A DNA stretch of 64,000 bases from Isoetes taiwanensis. Its lineage: Eukaryota > Streptophyta > Lycopodiopsida > Isoetales > Isoetaceae. Position numbers and translations under genes: made by a program. Positions 1-10,559 of this stretch are shown piece after piece (the first letter of the stretch is position 1; each line of letters starts with the position of its first letter). The stretch covers positions 4,696,563 through 4,760,562 of the forward strand of contig JAJEKV010000020.1 in assembly GCA_021234155.1 (NCBI GenBank). The letters are read 5' to 3'. Under the pieces are notes generated by a model. The model was given only the letters and a program-made list of their open reading frames with translations, had not been told where the DNA came from and did not search any database.

Positions 1-99
1 GGTAGTGGTTCTTGGTATGGTGAAGTTTATGGGGAGGATCATGATTATAGCCCTACTGCTGATGTTGAATTTGTTCCATCCTCTCTCTACCCAGAGTGA
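1..99 (+). CDS. C-terminal end of an unidentified protein (partial, cut by window edge)
   Basis: Frame 1 is open from the first base to a TGA at 97-99 and gives 32 residues ending FVPSSLYPE. The stretch is rich in Gly, Tyr and acidic residues (WYGEVYGEDHDYS). The sequence after the stop turns AT-rich, as a plant 3' UTR would. I do not recognise the family and there is too little to name a function. It could be the last exon of a host gene or chance; the amino-acid composition and abrupt change after the stop favour a real terminal exon. Confidence 0.45.
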   Translation, partial: GSGSWYGEVYGEDHDYSPTADVEFVPSSLYPE

Positions 100-1451
100 C
101 AGTATCATATCCTATGTTGGTTTATTATATCTTATCTACATATAAACTATGGTGATCTAACGTAACAAAACTTTTGAGTTACTTTTATGTTTTATAATAT
201 GATAAACTTGACATTTAACTTTTGAGTTACTTTTATGTTTTAATGTGATAAATTTTACTTTTATATTTTCTTCCCTTAATGTTGTTATTATTGCAATAGA
301 AGAATTTACAGTTTTCATAATTAAAAAATAGAGATTAAGCTGAAAAGATCAAGTACAAATATGATATTTTATGGAATATTCTAAGAGAATATTCCGTATT
401 CTCCATATGCATATTTCACGTATTCGTATTCCGTATTTATTTTCGGGTCTCCGTGTTCATTTCCGTATGCGTATTATGTCACTGTGCCGCAGGCACCTGT
501 GGATAACCTGCCACCACAATACAGAGACTTTAGGGTGGAGCAACCTATCCCAAAGCCATCGCCATGTACGACACAAAGTGGGCTGTGGAACCTGTAGGTG
601 CCACCCATCTGGCAACTGGAGGGGTTGTGGTGCTAAAAGAAGGCGATATATGCTTGCTTTACATTTATCTCTAACATAATGTTTATCACAAAGCAATGGC
701 AAAGTTTTTGTTTGTGCATACACTAATAAATATATGGTTAAGGTTCTATATGCTCTTTGTTAGTTGAGGAAGATGAATATCTAAATAATGGTTTACTCAA
801 CGATGGTTTCATGTAATTGTCATATAGTTCGAGGGTGCACTTTACCAGTGCTCGCAATCAAAGCTGGCTTTGCTCTCAGCGCTACCAATCATCACCTGCC
901 CCTCCCTCGCCCATTTTTCCCTCCCGTTTTCTTCTGGCTCTCCAAACCTTCACTCATCTCTATCTCTTGTTTATGTATTATATGGATCTATTTTATTGAT
1001 TATATCAAAGATAACATAAATTATCCCATGAATTCAATGTCTATTCACTTTTCATCGCATAAATTACAACTTGTAAACAACCATTGGTAAACGATAATAT
1101 AAAAAGATAAGTGTGAATTCAATTAGAATAGAATAGAATAGTTTTTATAACGTCCACGGAGACCAATAGGTCATGGGACCCAACTAGGATTAAAAAACCC
1201 CTGCCTCGAAAGGTTGCTAATATGATATTAGGTGTGATTATAATATGAACAAGGTTTTATGTTTCTAACTTCACATAGATGCAGCGGTGACCGCCACGCT
1301 TCTAGATGATCTACCGAATGCTCCATATGTGAATGGTCGAAGCCACACTTCTAAATATTCTAGCAAATCCTCCACATGTGAAATTGATCCCGAGCTCAAC
1401 ATTTAGAAGTTTCAAACTGGTCCTCAGCCTGACGTTCATATCATTTCAATG

Positions 1452-1590
1452 GCACAAATTCGGGTAAAGAGAGTGATGTTGGCGGCGGCCTTGCCGCCAC
1501 AATAAATTTCTTGTAATTAGCACAAATTTGGGTAAAGAGAGTGATGTTGGCGGTGGCCTTGGCCGCCACAATAAATTTCTTGTAATATTA
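1452..1590. repeat. Two-unit tandem repeat (~68-70 bp) with GGCGGC palindrome
   Basis: The units at 1452-1519 and 1520-1590 both begin GCACAAATT(C/T)GGGTAAAGAG and end CAATAAATTTCTTGTAAT. Each has a GC-rich inverted repeat of the form GGCGGC..CCTTG.CCGCC in its middle. A similar word (GCGGCGGCCTTCGCCGCCGC) next to ACAAGAATTTGT occurs near 31,920, so this may be the end of a dispersed repeat family. Confidence 0.8.
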
Positions 1591-1597
1591 ACAATGT

Positions 1598-1685
1598 TGT
1601 GTATGTCCACTTGCCATGATCTTTTAGAAAGATGACACGCTTTTGTATGTCCACTTGTCATGATTTTCTAAGGAAGATGACAAGG
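1598..1685. repeat. Two-unit tandem repeat (~44 bp)
   Basis: TGTATGTCCACTTG(C/T)CATGAT followed by TTTT(A/C)...GAAGATGACA appears twice back to back, directly after the preceding tandem repeat. The units differ at several bases, so this is not a recent duplication. Confidence 0.75.
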
Positions 1686-1879
1686 CAATATGACTTGTGT
1701 GGCGGAGAGAAGGTGAACTTGTGGATTGCATGTTGATGAAAGGCTGGTGGGATCAACATGGCACATGTGGTTGAAGGGAAAAGTTGATATAAAATTGAAT
1801 AGAATCCGTGAAAGAAAAATATTAAACAACGACGTTATATAGCTTTTCCCTCCTTTTTAAACATATTCATCATGTGGTG

Positions 1880-2362
1880 TTACAATGTGGAGAAAGACCT
1901 AGTCATCATAGTTTTGAATTCTTCAAAACTAACCATGCCATCTTTATCAGCATCAACAGCTCTGATCATATCTCTGACCTCTGTAGAATCGCGTTTATGC
2001 AACCCCAGAGCATTGAGGACCTCACGAAGTTCGCGTTCCGTAATGTATCCATCTGAATTCTTATCGAACATCTCAAAAGCATCCTTAAGCTCATCCTCAT
2101 CATTCAGAACAGATGCATCTGCTTTACCTTTGTTGTAGAGCTCACTAAACTCTTCAAAGTCGAGATAACCATTTTGATTACTATCAACAGACTTCAACAT
2201 TAGCGCAAGTTCCTCTTCAGAATTCTCACAACCTAATCTAACAAGCAAATCTTTAATCTCATCGCAACTTACATGACCATCTTTATCTGCATCAAACATG
2301 TCAAAGACGCGCCGCAACTCCTCATTGCTGGAGGTGCGGGTCTTATTCTTTGGGGCTTCCAT
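1880..2362 (-). CDS. Calmodulin-like protein with four EF-hands
   Basis: An intronless 160-residue protein that should bind calcium and act as a calcium sensor relaying to target proteins in cytosol or nucleus. Four complete 12-residue EF-hand loops are visible in order: DADKDGHVSCDE, DSNQNGYLDFEE, DKNSDGYITERE and DADKDGMVSFEE. All have acidic position 1, Gly at 6 and Glu at 12, so all four look able to bind calcium. I chose the ATG at 2362 (MEAPKNK). An in-frame ATG 24 bases upstream (MRVTLLQY) is possible but lies close to the inferred transcription start. Length and lack of introns fit plant CML proteins rather than calmodulin itself. A TATA box lies about 55 bases upstream. The gene looks intact. 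Confidence 0.93.
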   Translation of the reverse strand: MEAPKNKTRTSSNEELRRVFDMFDADKDGHVSCDEIKDLLVRLGCENSEEELALMLKSVDSNQNGYLDFEEFSELYNKGKADASVLNDEDELKDAFEMFDKNSDGYITERELREVLNALGLHKRDSTEVRDMIRAVDADKDGMVSFEEFKTMMTRSFSTL

Positions 2363-2416
2363 ATATTGAAGTAGAGTAACACGCAAATGAAACTTATATT
2401 GCCTATGCGAGCACAG

Positions 2417-2423
2417 TTTTATA
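2417..2423 (-). promoter_or_regulatory. TATA box of the calmodulin-like gene
   Basis: On the minus strand the sequence reads CCTATAAAACTG, about 55 bases upstream of the chosen ATG at 2362. This would place transcription start near 2390, just above the alternative upstream ATG at 2386, and supports the downstream start. Confidence 0.55.
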
Positions 2424-4178
2424 GGAGAGAACCAATATCAGCCAATACGCGTAAACTCAATAATATTCAAACTTGCTTTCTGAATATCCGGAACAACTCA
2501 CATGGGCCCTGAGTGACTGGCCACCAAACTGCATATCTATGGTCCAGAATAATATTTATTAACTACCAATCTAACCAAAGATTTACCACATCTGCAGTTT
2601 TGTCTGTTTTCCACTTAGAAGTAGAGAACACGCTATCGTGTCAAAAAAGGACTCAGGCATGGAACTCGAGGGCAATTATACTGTTGTTAATAACAACGCG
2701 GCAAGATAGAAAATTGCAGCCCTCTGCAGAGACATCATTCAGGAACCGGTAGATTTTTCTTATGTGGGGTTCACATGAAGCAAAAATCACCAGTGAAAAA
2801 TGGGCGATTGCAGAAGGGTGGTGCAGCCAGCTGAATCGCCCATTAGCAGGATCCGCTTGCTCTTCTTGACCATCTGTTCATGTTCAGCATGTGTATTCCA
2901 TGCTTGCAAGTTTGGAACTTGGCAGGCAGCAGTGTTAACAAAACAAGGAACTATAGTCTATAGCTTCTTACATAAAATCGCCATCTTCTTGGTAAAAATG
3001 TTCAGCTATGGTTAATAGGAAGGAAATAATGTCGAAACATTCTCAGAATTTAGCTTCACACTTATTTAATGGACATTCAGGAACAAGACTTCCGGTTCTT
3101 TGCTTACTTCCAACAGATGGAGTTTAACCTGTAGTAGACATCCTAAAAGGGCTATTTGATCATTTATCTAGCTCTGGAGACTTTTAGACCAACGAGTCTT
3201 GGCAAAATTGCAATCCACATGTAGCACCTGAAGCAAGAACTAATTGCAAAGTCACTTCGATCCAACATAACCTTCCAAAAATTGATTTTGGACCAAAAGT
3301 TACACCTTTTAGCAACAATAATCTGCCACTTTTTACCTTGTTTTATTAGTACAGTGCCATGACTTTGAAATCATACTATAATGCGGACAACATAGTGAGT
3401 TTAAAATTGAACCATAATGCGAGAACAGTGTATGCTACCATGAAAAATGATAATTAATAGCCATATTTGTCTTGCCAAACATTACTATTGATGCAGATGG
3501 CCAAAGATCACATGGATAAAAAGACACTAACGTGTAGTATTGTAATATAGCACACCCCATTTTTATTGGGGAGCTGTTGTCTTGAATCTTTGCTTTTTTA
3601 TCAATACTGACACAGGCTGTCTTACAACAGGTTATGCTTTTTAATTTGTAATATAAAGTGGTAACACGATTTTAGAAAAAAAAAACTCCACCAATTGATG
3701 GACTTCATTAGCCATATTTTTACTCTAAAAAATGACTATACCTTATCAAGGTTGCAGAATTATACTTTCCTGTTAAACAAATCTTGGATTTTAAGTCAAT
3801 CATATCCTCAACATCATTATTTCTTTAGATATTTTGATTTGATTTATCCGGATGTCAACTTTACTCGTTCAAGATAGTTTTTTAAATGCCATTCTATACC
3901 CACTATCTTCTACTGTTTCTCAGGAAAGAGATAAGACTTCAAACTGGTCTGCCAATGCCTGATTTTGTTGGCCTAAAGTCGAAAGGCGAAGTGATAAATT
4001 AAACTCATGCAAAAACCAAATGGAAACGCTTCCATAAGCCATAGAAGATATTTATTTTCGTCTAAATGCACAACTTTTGAAGCTCATAGACCAGAATGAA
4101 GCAACAGAAACAATTTATAACGACCAATGCTTACATGGGCAGATGAAACACAGGAGCTCCATAATCCCAAATACTCAG
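2424..4178. other. Intergenic region, no gene seen
   Basis: Only short unrelated frames on both strands. AT-rich, with no terminal inverted repeats or coding similarity that I can recognise. Confidence 0.5.
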
Positions 4179-4413
4179 TTATTTCTTGCCCTTTCGAGGT
4201 TTATCGCCAATTTTGCGTGTAGATGCGAACTCTCCAAACTTGTGGCCGATCATCTCTTCCGTGATCTTGAGAGCGAGGTATTTCTGGCCATTGTGAATCT
4301 GGACAGTCTTGCCAACAAAGTCTGGCAAGATAACAGATCCGCGGGACTTGATCTTGCTCTCAGTCTGTTTCCATTTTGACATGAAGGGGACCTTTCCAGA
4401 GAGCTCGCGGCAT
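4179..4413 (-). pseudogene. rps19: Mitochondrial-type ribosomal protein S19, frame-broken copy
   Basis: The 67-residue frame 4382-4179 carries the S19 signature block: [18 protein letters not shown], then [19 protein letters not shown] and a basic tail ending RKGKK. The motif GHKFGEF(A)xTRK is the mitochondrial/bacterial S19 form and is unlike the plastid form (GHKLGEF). The family's N-terminus is visible just upstream in another frame: ATG at 4413 reads MPRALWKGP, matching the usual MPRSxWKGPF. The two frames are separated at a run of four G (4386-4389, plus strand), so a one-base insertion there explains the break. It could be an assembly indel in a homopolymer rather than true decay. No targeting presequence is visible, and a TAG lies in frame just above the ATG. 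It is either a nuclear copy of the mitochondrial gene with an unseen upstream exon or a non-functional transfer. Confidence 0.8.
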
Positions 4414-5334
4414 CTCGATACCCTACCTGGAACCCTAAAATATACCCCTGGTTTTACATGGTGGCATATTTTAATTAACGGAAAATTTTTAAAAATGCCT
4501 TCATGTAATTGTAAAAATGCCCCTAATTCTTGAGTATTCTAATTCTTGAGTATTTGACAAAATGCCCCTATCCTCTATACGTACATGGGCTTCAGTAGAA
4601 TGGAAGTGGCGGGCAGAAAAATTTGCGTTGCAAATCGGTCACATCTTCTTAATTTCTTATCTAAGCAATTGCTTCTGTAACTGCATCATTCAGTGCAATC
4701 TTTATGCCAGCTCTTGCAGAATCGGACGTTCTTGATCTTTTTGAAATCTTCATTCTTCACTGTTGTTTCTTGCATCAACCTCCTCATGAATTCAAAAGTT
4801 TTGGACTTGATTTGGATAACATGTATTATGATCCTGGAAACTTGTACAAATTTGGCCAAAAAGCTATGATGCGGCATTTATTTGCATGTGCCATATATAG
4901 CCCAAGGAAAGCGGCAAATAACAAATGCTATATGTAAGCATTTGCAGTAGCAATTCTCACGAAATTGAGTATGCCATTTTGCATACTCTTCCCTGCTACA
5001 GGAGGGGATGCATAACATCAAAGAAGCTTGCAATTTCCCTTTGTTTGGCTTAATTATTTCACAAATCCTACTCATGCCAATTAGAATTAGATCCACTGGC
5101 AATCTATTTTCAAATTGGTGCAGTCTACCTTGAATTCCTCAATCCAGTTGCAGATGTGTGGTTGCCTCTTGAATTTTATAAAAATCAGGGGATTATGGTA
5201 ATTATGGCATAAGGGCATTTTGACAATTTCACAAAAATACAAGATGATTTTTATATTTTTCCCTTTAATTTAAAGGAAATTTCCCAAAATTATAAATGAT
5301 AATCAAATTCCAAGTCTAGCATAAATTGTATGGG
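4414..5334. other. Intergenic region, no gene seen
   Basis: Holds only short frames on both strands around 4690-5100 without domain similarity, long T runs, and no paired repeats that I can support. Confidence 0.45.
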
Positions 5335-5990
5335 CCATTTCCCACTCGCCATTAAGTTAAGTTAGTTTAACCGGTTGGTTATCTCCTAACTTAACTGAAA
5401 AGAGATTATGCTTTTCCATTAAGGTCGTTAAGTTAAAGCTAATTTAACGGATTACGAAGATATAGATTCCCACTAGACTTGTTAGGGATCCCTTAGGTTA
5501 AATTCACAAAATCAACTTAACCTAAGGGCATAAGCATGTTACAGTGTACCTTAAAAAGTATTATTTAGGGACCATAAAACTACCTAAAAAAGTACCCAAT
5601 ACTAGGTACTGGGTACTTATATGATGGCTCAATAACTAATAAGTATTAAATTGGGTTCATTCATTTTCACCTCCAATAGTACTGTCTTTATCTTGGCCTT
5701 CAACATTAACATGCTTTTGACTTTTATTTTGGACTTTTGAATTAGTTTTGATAAAAAGAATAAGAAAACAGTACCCATTTCTAAAGTACCCAGTGTAGGT
5801 ACTTTGGCAGGTTCCAAAAGTGGACACCTGTAGCATGCTTATGCCCCTAACATTTACAGTGAGTTGGTGTTTCACACTAGTAGTTAAGAGGCTTGTTAGG
5901 TTAGAGAAAACTATGTTCATTTCTCACTTTAGTTAAGAGATGTCACTAAGTTAAAGATATCTAAAGTACTTCTTAGTTGTTGAAGTAATG
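5335..5990. repeat. TTAAC-rich repeat interrupted by a MITE
   Basis: Words such as TTAAGTTAAGTTAG, CCTAACTTAACTG, CGTTAAGTTAAAG and CAACTTAACCTAA recur on both sides of the MITE at 5526-5846. The same kind of word flanks element A (18,120-18,275 and 30,787-30,898), where the right arm ends in CTAACTTAACCACTGGTGGGAA. On the opposite strand that resembles TTCCCACTCGCCATTAAGTTAAGTTAG here. It may be a short relative or relic of the arms of that element. Confidence 0.5.
5526..5846 (-). mobile_element. 321-bp MITE with 4-bp target duplication (copy 1)
   Basis: A non-autonomous DNA element with terminal inverted repeats beginning GGGCATAAGCATG at both ends and flanked by a direct CTAA (5522-5525 and 5847-5850). 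A second copy of exactly the same length lies at 33,309-33,629 in the other orientation, with TIRs beginning GGGTAAAAGCATG and its own 4-bp duplication ATGT. Both contain the internal words GGTACTGGGTACTT and AAGTCCAAAATAAAAGTC. A 62-codon frame starting MEPAKV is present in both copies, but both lack any domain and I regard it as non-coding. The 4-bp duplication argues against hAT, Mutator and PIF/Harbinger. The superfamily is not resolved. Confidence 0.9.
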
Positions 5991-6426
5991 ATCTGTGAAG
6001 AGATACATGGTTTATTTTCTATCTCTTTTCTTTCTATATTTTCGATATTCTTTCTCTGTCTCTATTTTTTTCCTCTCTGTATTTCTCTCTGTTTGAACCT
6101 CAATTGGATGTCCAATTATTTACGGTGGATGTCACATTTCTCTTGGCAATGTAGGTGCACGCTCCCTGAAAAAAATCTAAAAGTGTTTTTACTACCGAAA
6201 AAAAAAAACCACAAAGTCTAGTTGTTAGATATTCAGATATACCTAAAATATGCTCCAAGATGCCAAAACTAACCCTCAATTCAATTGGATTTTAATGAAT
6301 TATCCCGTGAGCAGGGGCAATCTAAACAACATTTGAACCCTGAAGCTACTCTAGATGTTCAAAAAGACAATAAGGACTATACCATATCTGTATAAAAAAT
6401 AAACAACCTAACTGGAAACAAGCAGC
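5991..6426. other. Intergenic region, no gene seen
   Basis: Pyrimidine-rich stretch (CTCTCTGTATTTCTCTCTG) followed by ordinary AT-rich sequence. No gene or paired repeat recognised. Confidence 0.4.
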
Positions 6427-7019
6427 ACGACCGTTTCAAAGATTCCTTTAGAAAAAGCACGGCACTTCAGAAATTGGGCCTTTTTAAGAGAGGTTCAAAG
6501 TTTCAGAAGTATCAGTTTTGGCTTTGTTTTTGGGGTACTCTTTGGGCCGGGACTTTGGTTTTGGAGTTAAGCGCGTGAAAATAAGCGGTTTGAGACATGA
6601 GCACGTAATTTATTAGAGGTCGATGTACAAAAAACACAAATTTAGTAAACATAATAATAATAATTTCATTACTGGTTTTGTGTTATATCAATAATGGCCA
6701 ATAATGGCAATAAATAATAGATGTCAATCAGTAGCCACAACAAAATCCGTCAGAGATCTAAATTAAAATCTTCTTCATTCTTCTTGCTTTGCTCTCGACT
6801 TGACCGGTTTCTATCGTTTGACCTTTCTCGGTGACTTAGACTTTTCGTGTTGGTGGTCGCCCGGGTATTGTAGCTAGAGCAACTTCTTTTAGCTCTACAA
6901 ATGTAGCTTCGTCTTCCAAAGAGCTTGTAAAGGAGGTCGTATCTCCGAAGATGTCATCTTAGCAAAATCGGAATTAGACTTTGCCCCAACTCTTGATTCT
7001 CGTCGGTAGAGTTGGTAAA

Positions 7020-9448
7020 GGCGAGAAAAGTCTCATCTTGATGAAGCTGTGCGACCTCCTTGTCAATGTCATCAGCTGACTACACAATTACGGCCCTTCT
7101 TAAGTGCACAAGCAATAGTTGTACGAGCGGCGCGTCAAGCACCCAATCTCACGGGCGTGAGAACATGTCGGAAGATGGTTAATAAGTTTACGTGGCTTTT
7201 GGTAGTGATTCACTATTCTTCCTTGTGCACTAGGGTCACTACAACCATAACATTTGGAAACTCCAACACGTTTGAAAAGTTACGGCATGCCGCATTTGTG
7301 TTGAAGTGTTCCATTTAATGCGTTTTTCCGTCGAAACTCCAATAAGCCCGCGTGGAGATATTGACCTTACTTAGCGTACCGCCCTCCACCATGGTAATTA
7401 ATATTTGTTTTATACCTAAGGAAAATAAAAATAAAGAAGGATTTAAAAACAAAAAAGAAGTATTTGAATAGAAACTCCTAACAAAATTTAAAAATGCTAC
7501 AGTTGTAACTAACAAAGAAAAAAGGTAAAAGGAAAACAAAAGGACTTGTGTATTCGGAATAAGTGCTTACCAAACCCAGTTTTCATAACCGGCTTGGGCA
7601 GAGAATCGAAAGTGATTCTTGAAGTGGCTTCCACAAGACCGGATTGCATGCTTGAGTGAAATACTACCGACCTCAATGTTTTGCGTAGTAATCACGCTTT
7701 CTGGCGTCGGCGAAAGCATTAAACTTCAGAGTTTTAAATGGCTGGTGGTAATGTAGTGGTGGGCTTCTTTTCGGCTTAAACCCATATGGAAGGTCGGCTA
7801 CTACCAAGGTAAAATCTTGGGGCTTTATTGATTCGGCTAATTTGGTGCAATCACCATGTACAATAGAGAATAGGTTATTTTGATCGAACATTGTAAACCT
7901 TTAAATGTCGGAGGGCTCGGAGAATCGAGAACACGCTGTCGCCACGTCCTCTCTTCTCGTCTTTGTCGACCAAGTGCATGAAGCCCTCCGGCGGGTCTTT
8001 GTTTTTCTTTTGCTTTGCAAAAAAAGCGTCTTAGTAACAAGAAAAACATCAATATAAAAACAAATCAACATACCCGACCTTCAAAATTTGGCGCATCTTG
8101 GACAATCCTTTAGATGCGAGGTTGCAATAGGATAAAGCTCTTTTGCACCTTTCCCAATTTATCAACATTTAATTGTTCCATTAAGCGGGTTTGACATGTG
8201 ATGACATTTTTAAACGTAAGACCACACAAAGCGTTAGAAGGAAGAAAACTAAAAAAAAAAGCAACAAAAAGAACTACTTAAAAAGCGAAAAGCCAAAGTG
8301 TATTCGAATACACTTTGCTTCACCTACAACCAAAGTGTGATACGGAATACACTTTGGCTTACATGCGAAAAGACAAAGTGTATTCGGAATACACTTTGCT
8401 TCACCACTTTGGCTTTTTCTAGGCGTGTAAAAGCGTGTTTTTGAACTACACTTCTCCCTACCAAACAAAAATCCAAAGTGGCATGCTTACTTGTGGAGCT
8501 CCTTAGACATTTCTTCAAGAGTAAATTCTTTATCGACAACCTTTTGCGTTGGCCTTTCTAATATTTCCATATCGTGAAGCCACGCATTTCTACTCACCGC
8601 GGTGATTGTCATTTCCTTTTGGGGGCGTCGGATCCTTTTTTCTTTTTTGGAGACCTTGCCTTTGCTTTTTAAATCACCACGCTTTCGAACATGGTGAATA
8701 TTTAGTTTTGGAGGTCCCAAATGCGGAGATAAAGCGATATCGATGGGGGGCTGCGGGGGTATTCGAATACAAAAACAACTTACTCGCCATCTCGAAGGCT
8801 AAGCTGGAACCGGTTGTCATGTGGTATTAGAGGCTGCCGTTTGTTAGCCTCGTCATTATTTGAGGCAACACTCCACGGCCCTGCGCTTCCTTTAGTTCAA
8901 TGAGTATTGTGGTTTCTTCAAATCATCTCCATATTTTTCTTTAAATATCATATATTCCACGTGCATGAACGATTTTGTCCACAAAGCTCATTTTCACTTA
9001 TATTAGTTTATCGGCATTGTGCGTGTTGGCAGCGATTTTGGCTTCCTCATCTGTCGGGCCCCGCGAAGCGGCCGCGAACCTGAGATAGATATCTTGGGTT
9101 GTTTTTTTCTTTGTACAATTGTCTCCTTGCTTTGAAACTGTGGTTTCCCCCAAGGACATAGTGCATGTAAGTGTCTGCATTTTCTCTGTCGTAGTCCTTG
9201 GGGTCCATGCACTGGGTTCTGTCAACAAGAACAACAATTGGAGCAACATGGGCATTGGGGTTGCTCCTTATTCTGTCCTTCAAATTTCTTAAATGGTCAG
9301 CATAGATTTTTCGAACTTGAAGGGGGCGCTCACCAGCTTCATTCTTCGGTGGCAACCTCATTGAAGTTACTGGCAAGTATATTACCCCTTGAACATACTT
9401 GTTAAGATTTATTTGTTCCATCCTCTCTGAGGTCTTATCCACCTTCAT
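7020..9448 (-). pseudogene. ParB-like domain + beta-class amino-methyltransferase, frame-broken (element 1)
   Basis: Read leftward. The block 9448-9047 gives VDKTSERMEQINL, then NPNAHVAPIVVLVDR and YVLGGNHSFKARRQLYKE. It has the layout of a ParB/sulfiredoxin-type N-terminal domain, where GGNHSxxARRxL stands in for the usual G(E/H)xRxxAA. A linker at 8720-8487 follows. At 7891-7673 come VHGDCTKL and FTLVVADLPYGF, the start and motif IV of an amino-methyltransferase. Near 7145-7088 come DWVLDA and TTIACALKKGRNCV, motif I. The order motif IV, then motif I is the beta class. Both copies in this window have D-L-P-Y instead of D-P-P-Y, so the Leu is a family trait. Domains fall in different frames and introns are likely between them. 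Expected role is DNA binding plus adenine or cytosine N-methylation; substrate unknown. This copy is certainly not translatable as a whole. Confidence 0.72.
8295..8397. repeat. Three palindromes of the GTGTATTC/GAATACAC type (element 1)
   Basis: Palindromes at 8295-8316, 8332-8355 and 8375-8397 all contain AAGTGTATTC..GAATACACTT with 0-2 central bases (AAGTGTATTCGAATACACTT in the first). They are spaced about 40 bases apart and lie between coding blocks of the ParB-methyltransferase gene, probably in an intron. The same core recurs in element 2. Confidence 0.88.
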
Positions 9449-9452
9449 GAGC

Positions 9453-9612
9453 TCCCAAATTTGAGGAATGGGTTCCCAGTGATGTCGAGGATGTTAATGA
9501 TAGACTCATTGAGGTTTAACCTCCCCTCCAAGGTAAACATTCTCCTAAACTGCATATTGGCAAGATATAGCCCCACGCATGCAACCAACCATAAAGGTGG
9601 TGAAGGAAGTGG
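9453..9612 (-). other. Open frame beside the ParB domain of element 1, origin unknown
   Basis: The minus strand reads VACVGLYLANMQFRRMFTLE then NLNESIINILDITGNPFLKF with plausible amino-acid composition, immediately upstream of the ParB-like domain but in another frame. It has no counterpart at the matching place in element 2, which instead carries a Lys/Ser-rich linker. It may be the true upstream exon of this family or a fragment of another gene. I do not recognise it. Confidence 0.35.
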
Positions 9613-10559
9613 GCAACAATTCAACAGTATAAATAGAAGATCCTAAGAAACCCCCCAAAGCTCCTTCGGAAACTAAAACAAGGGCTTCAGGCTTTGTGTC
9701 CTCTCAAGAGACTGCAAAAGGTTATGAAAGCCCAGTTGACTGGGAAGAACGACATAAGGAAACAACATGATAAACAAATCTTATACCATTACTTACTAAT
9801 TAGTTACAGAGGTAGTTTTGTAAGATCATTGCAACAATTACTTATAAAATGACAATTTTAACACGATTGCAAATTAAACGGGAGTGTTGCATCACTCCCG
9901 TTTCAAAGATTCCCTTTTAAAAAACACCATGTTTCTAAAATAAGCCTTTTTTGAAAGTTGTTGAGAATTTCTAGAGGTTCGCATTTTTTTTCGTGTCATT
10001 TTGGGCCATTATTAGGCGATAACTTTGTACTTATGAAACAGAAATCATACAAATAGCGAAATTTAGGCATAGACTTGAAGAGACTGAAAGCATGACAAAA
10101 AAAAAGCACCAGAATAGAGAGGAAAAAAAAGTAATATGTTTTTAATAAATTTTCGTACATCATTTTGGAAAATTCATTGTAATAAATAATGATAATTTTA
10201 ATATGCAGTAGTCAAAGATCTACATCATAGTCCTCATCATTTTTTTTTTGGCCGCTCTCTGCGTCTAGTCCTTGTCTTTGCTTTGCTCCTTTCTTTGGAG
10301 ACTTAAGTTTTGTATCCTCCTTGTCCTCTCGGAATGGTAGCTAAGGCTACTTCTTTAAGCTACTGCAAAGGTTGCCTCATCGTCTAGTGAATTTGGAGAA
10401 TGGAGGTTTGTATCTCCCGAGGATGTTAGTTTAGCATAATCAGGATGAAGACTTGGCCCCTAGCTCTTGATGTTCATCCGGTAAAGTAGGTAAAGGCGGA
10501 CCGGTCTCATCTTCACAAAATTAATAGCATCCTTATCAATATCCACGGCTACCACCGAT

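Larger units (their letters stand above)
100..1879. other. Intergenic AT-rich region with short repeats
   Basis: No supportable gene. It holds a cluster of short GTATTCGTATTCCGTATT-like words near 380-475 and two small tandem duplications listed separately. The rest is AT-rich with no conserved reading frame on either strand. Confidence 0.6.
6427..9612 (-). mobile_element. Element 1: truncated ParB-methyltransferase DNA element
   Basis: A diverged, shortened relative of element 2 (9865-18,091), recognised by collinear similarity. Its left end CCGTTTCAAAGATTCC matches 9899-9915. The block near 6730 matches 10,205, the methyltransferase at 7020-7900 matches 10,560-11,344, and the palindromes at 8295-8397 match 11,763-12,048. 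The ParB-like region at 9000-9448 matches 12,640-13,060. The right half of element 2, including its DUF7869-type gene, is missing, so element 1 cannot be autonomous. ParB-domain protein similarity between the two is roughly 80 percent by eye. They are therefore old relatives and not a recent tandem duplication. Right boundary uncertain. Confidence 0.75.

Noticed and set aside
5629-5817. 62-codon frame starting MEPAKV, also present at 33,338-33,526
   Set aside because: Conserved only because both are copies of the same 321-bp MITE. No domain, no start context, and the frame is a by-product of the repeat.
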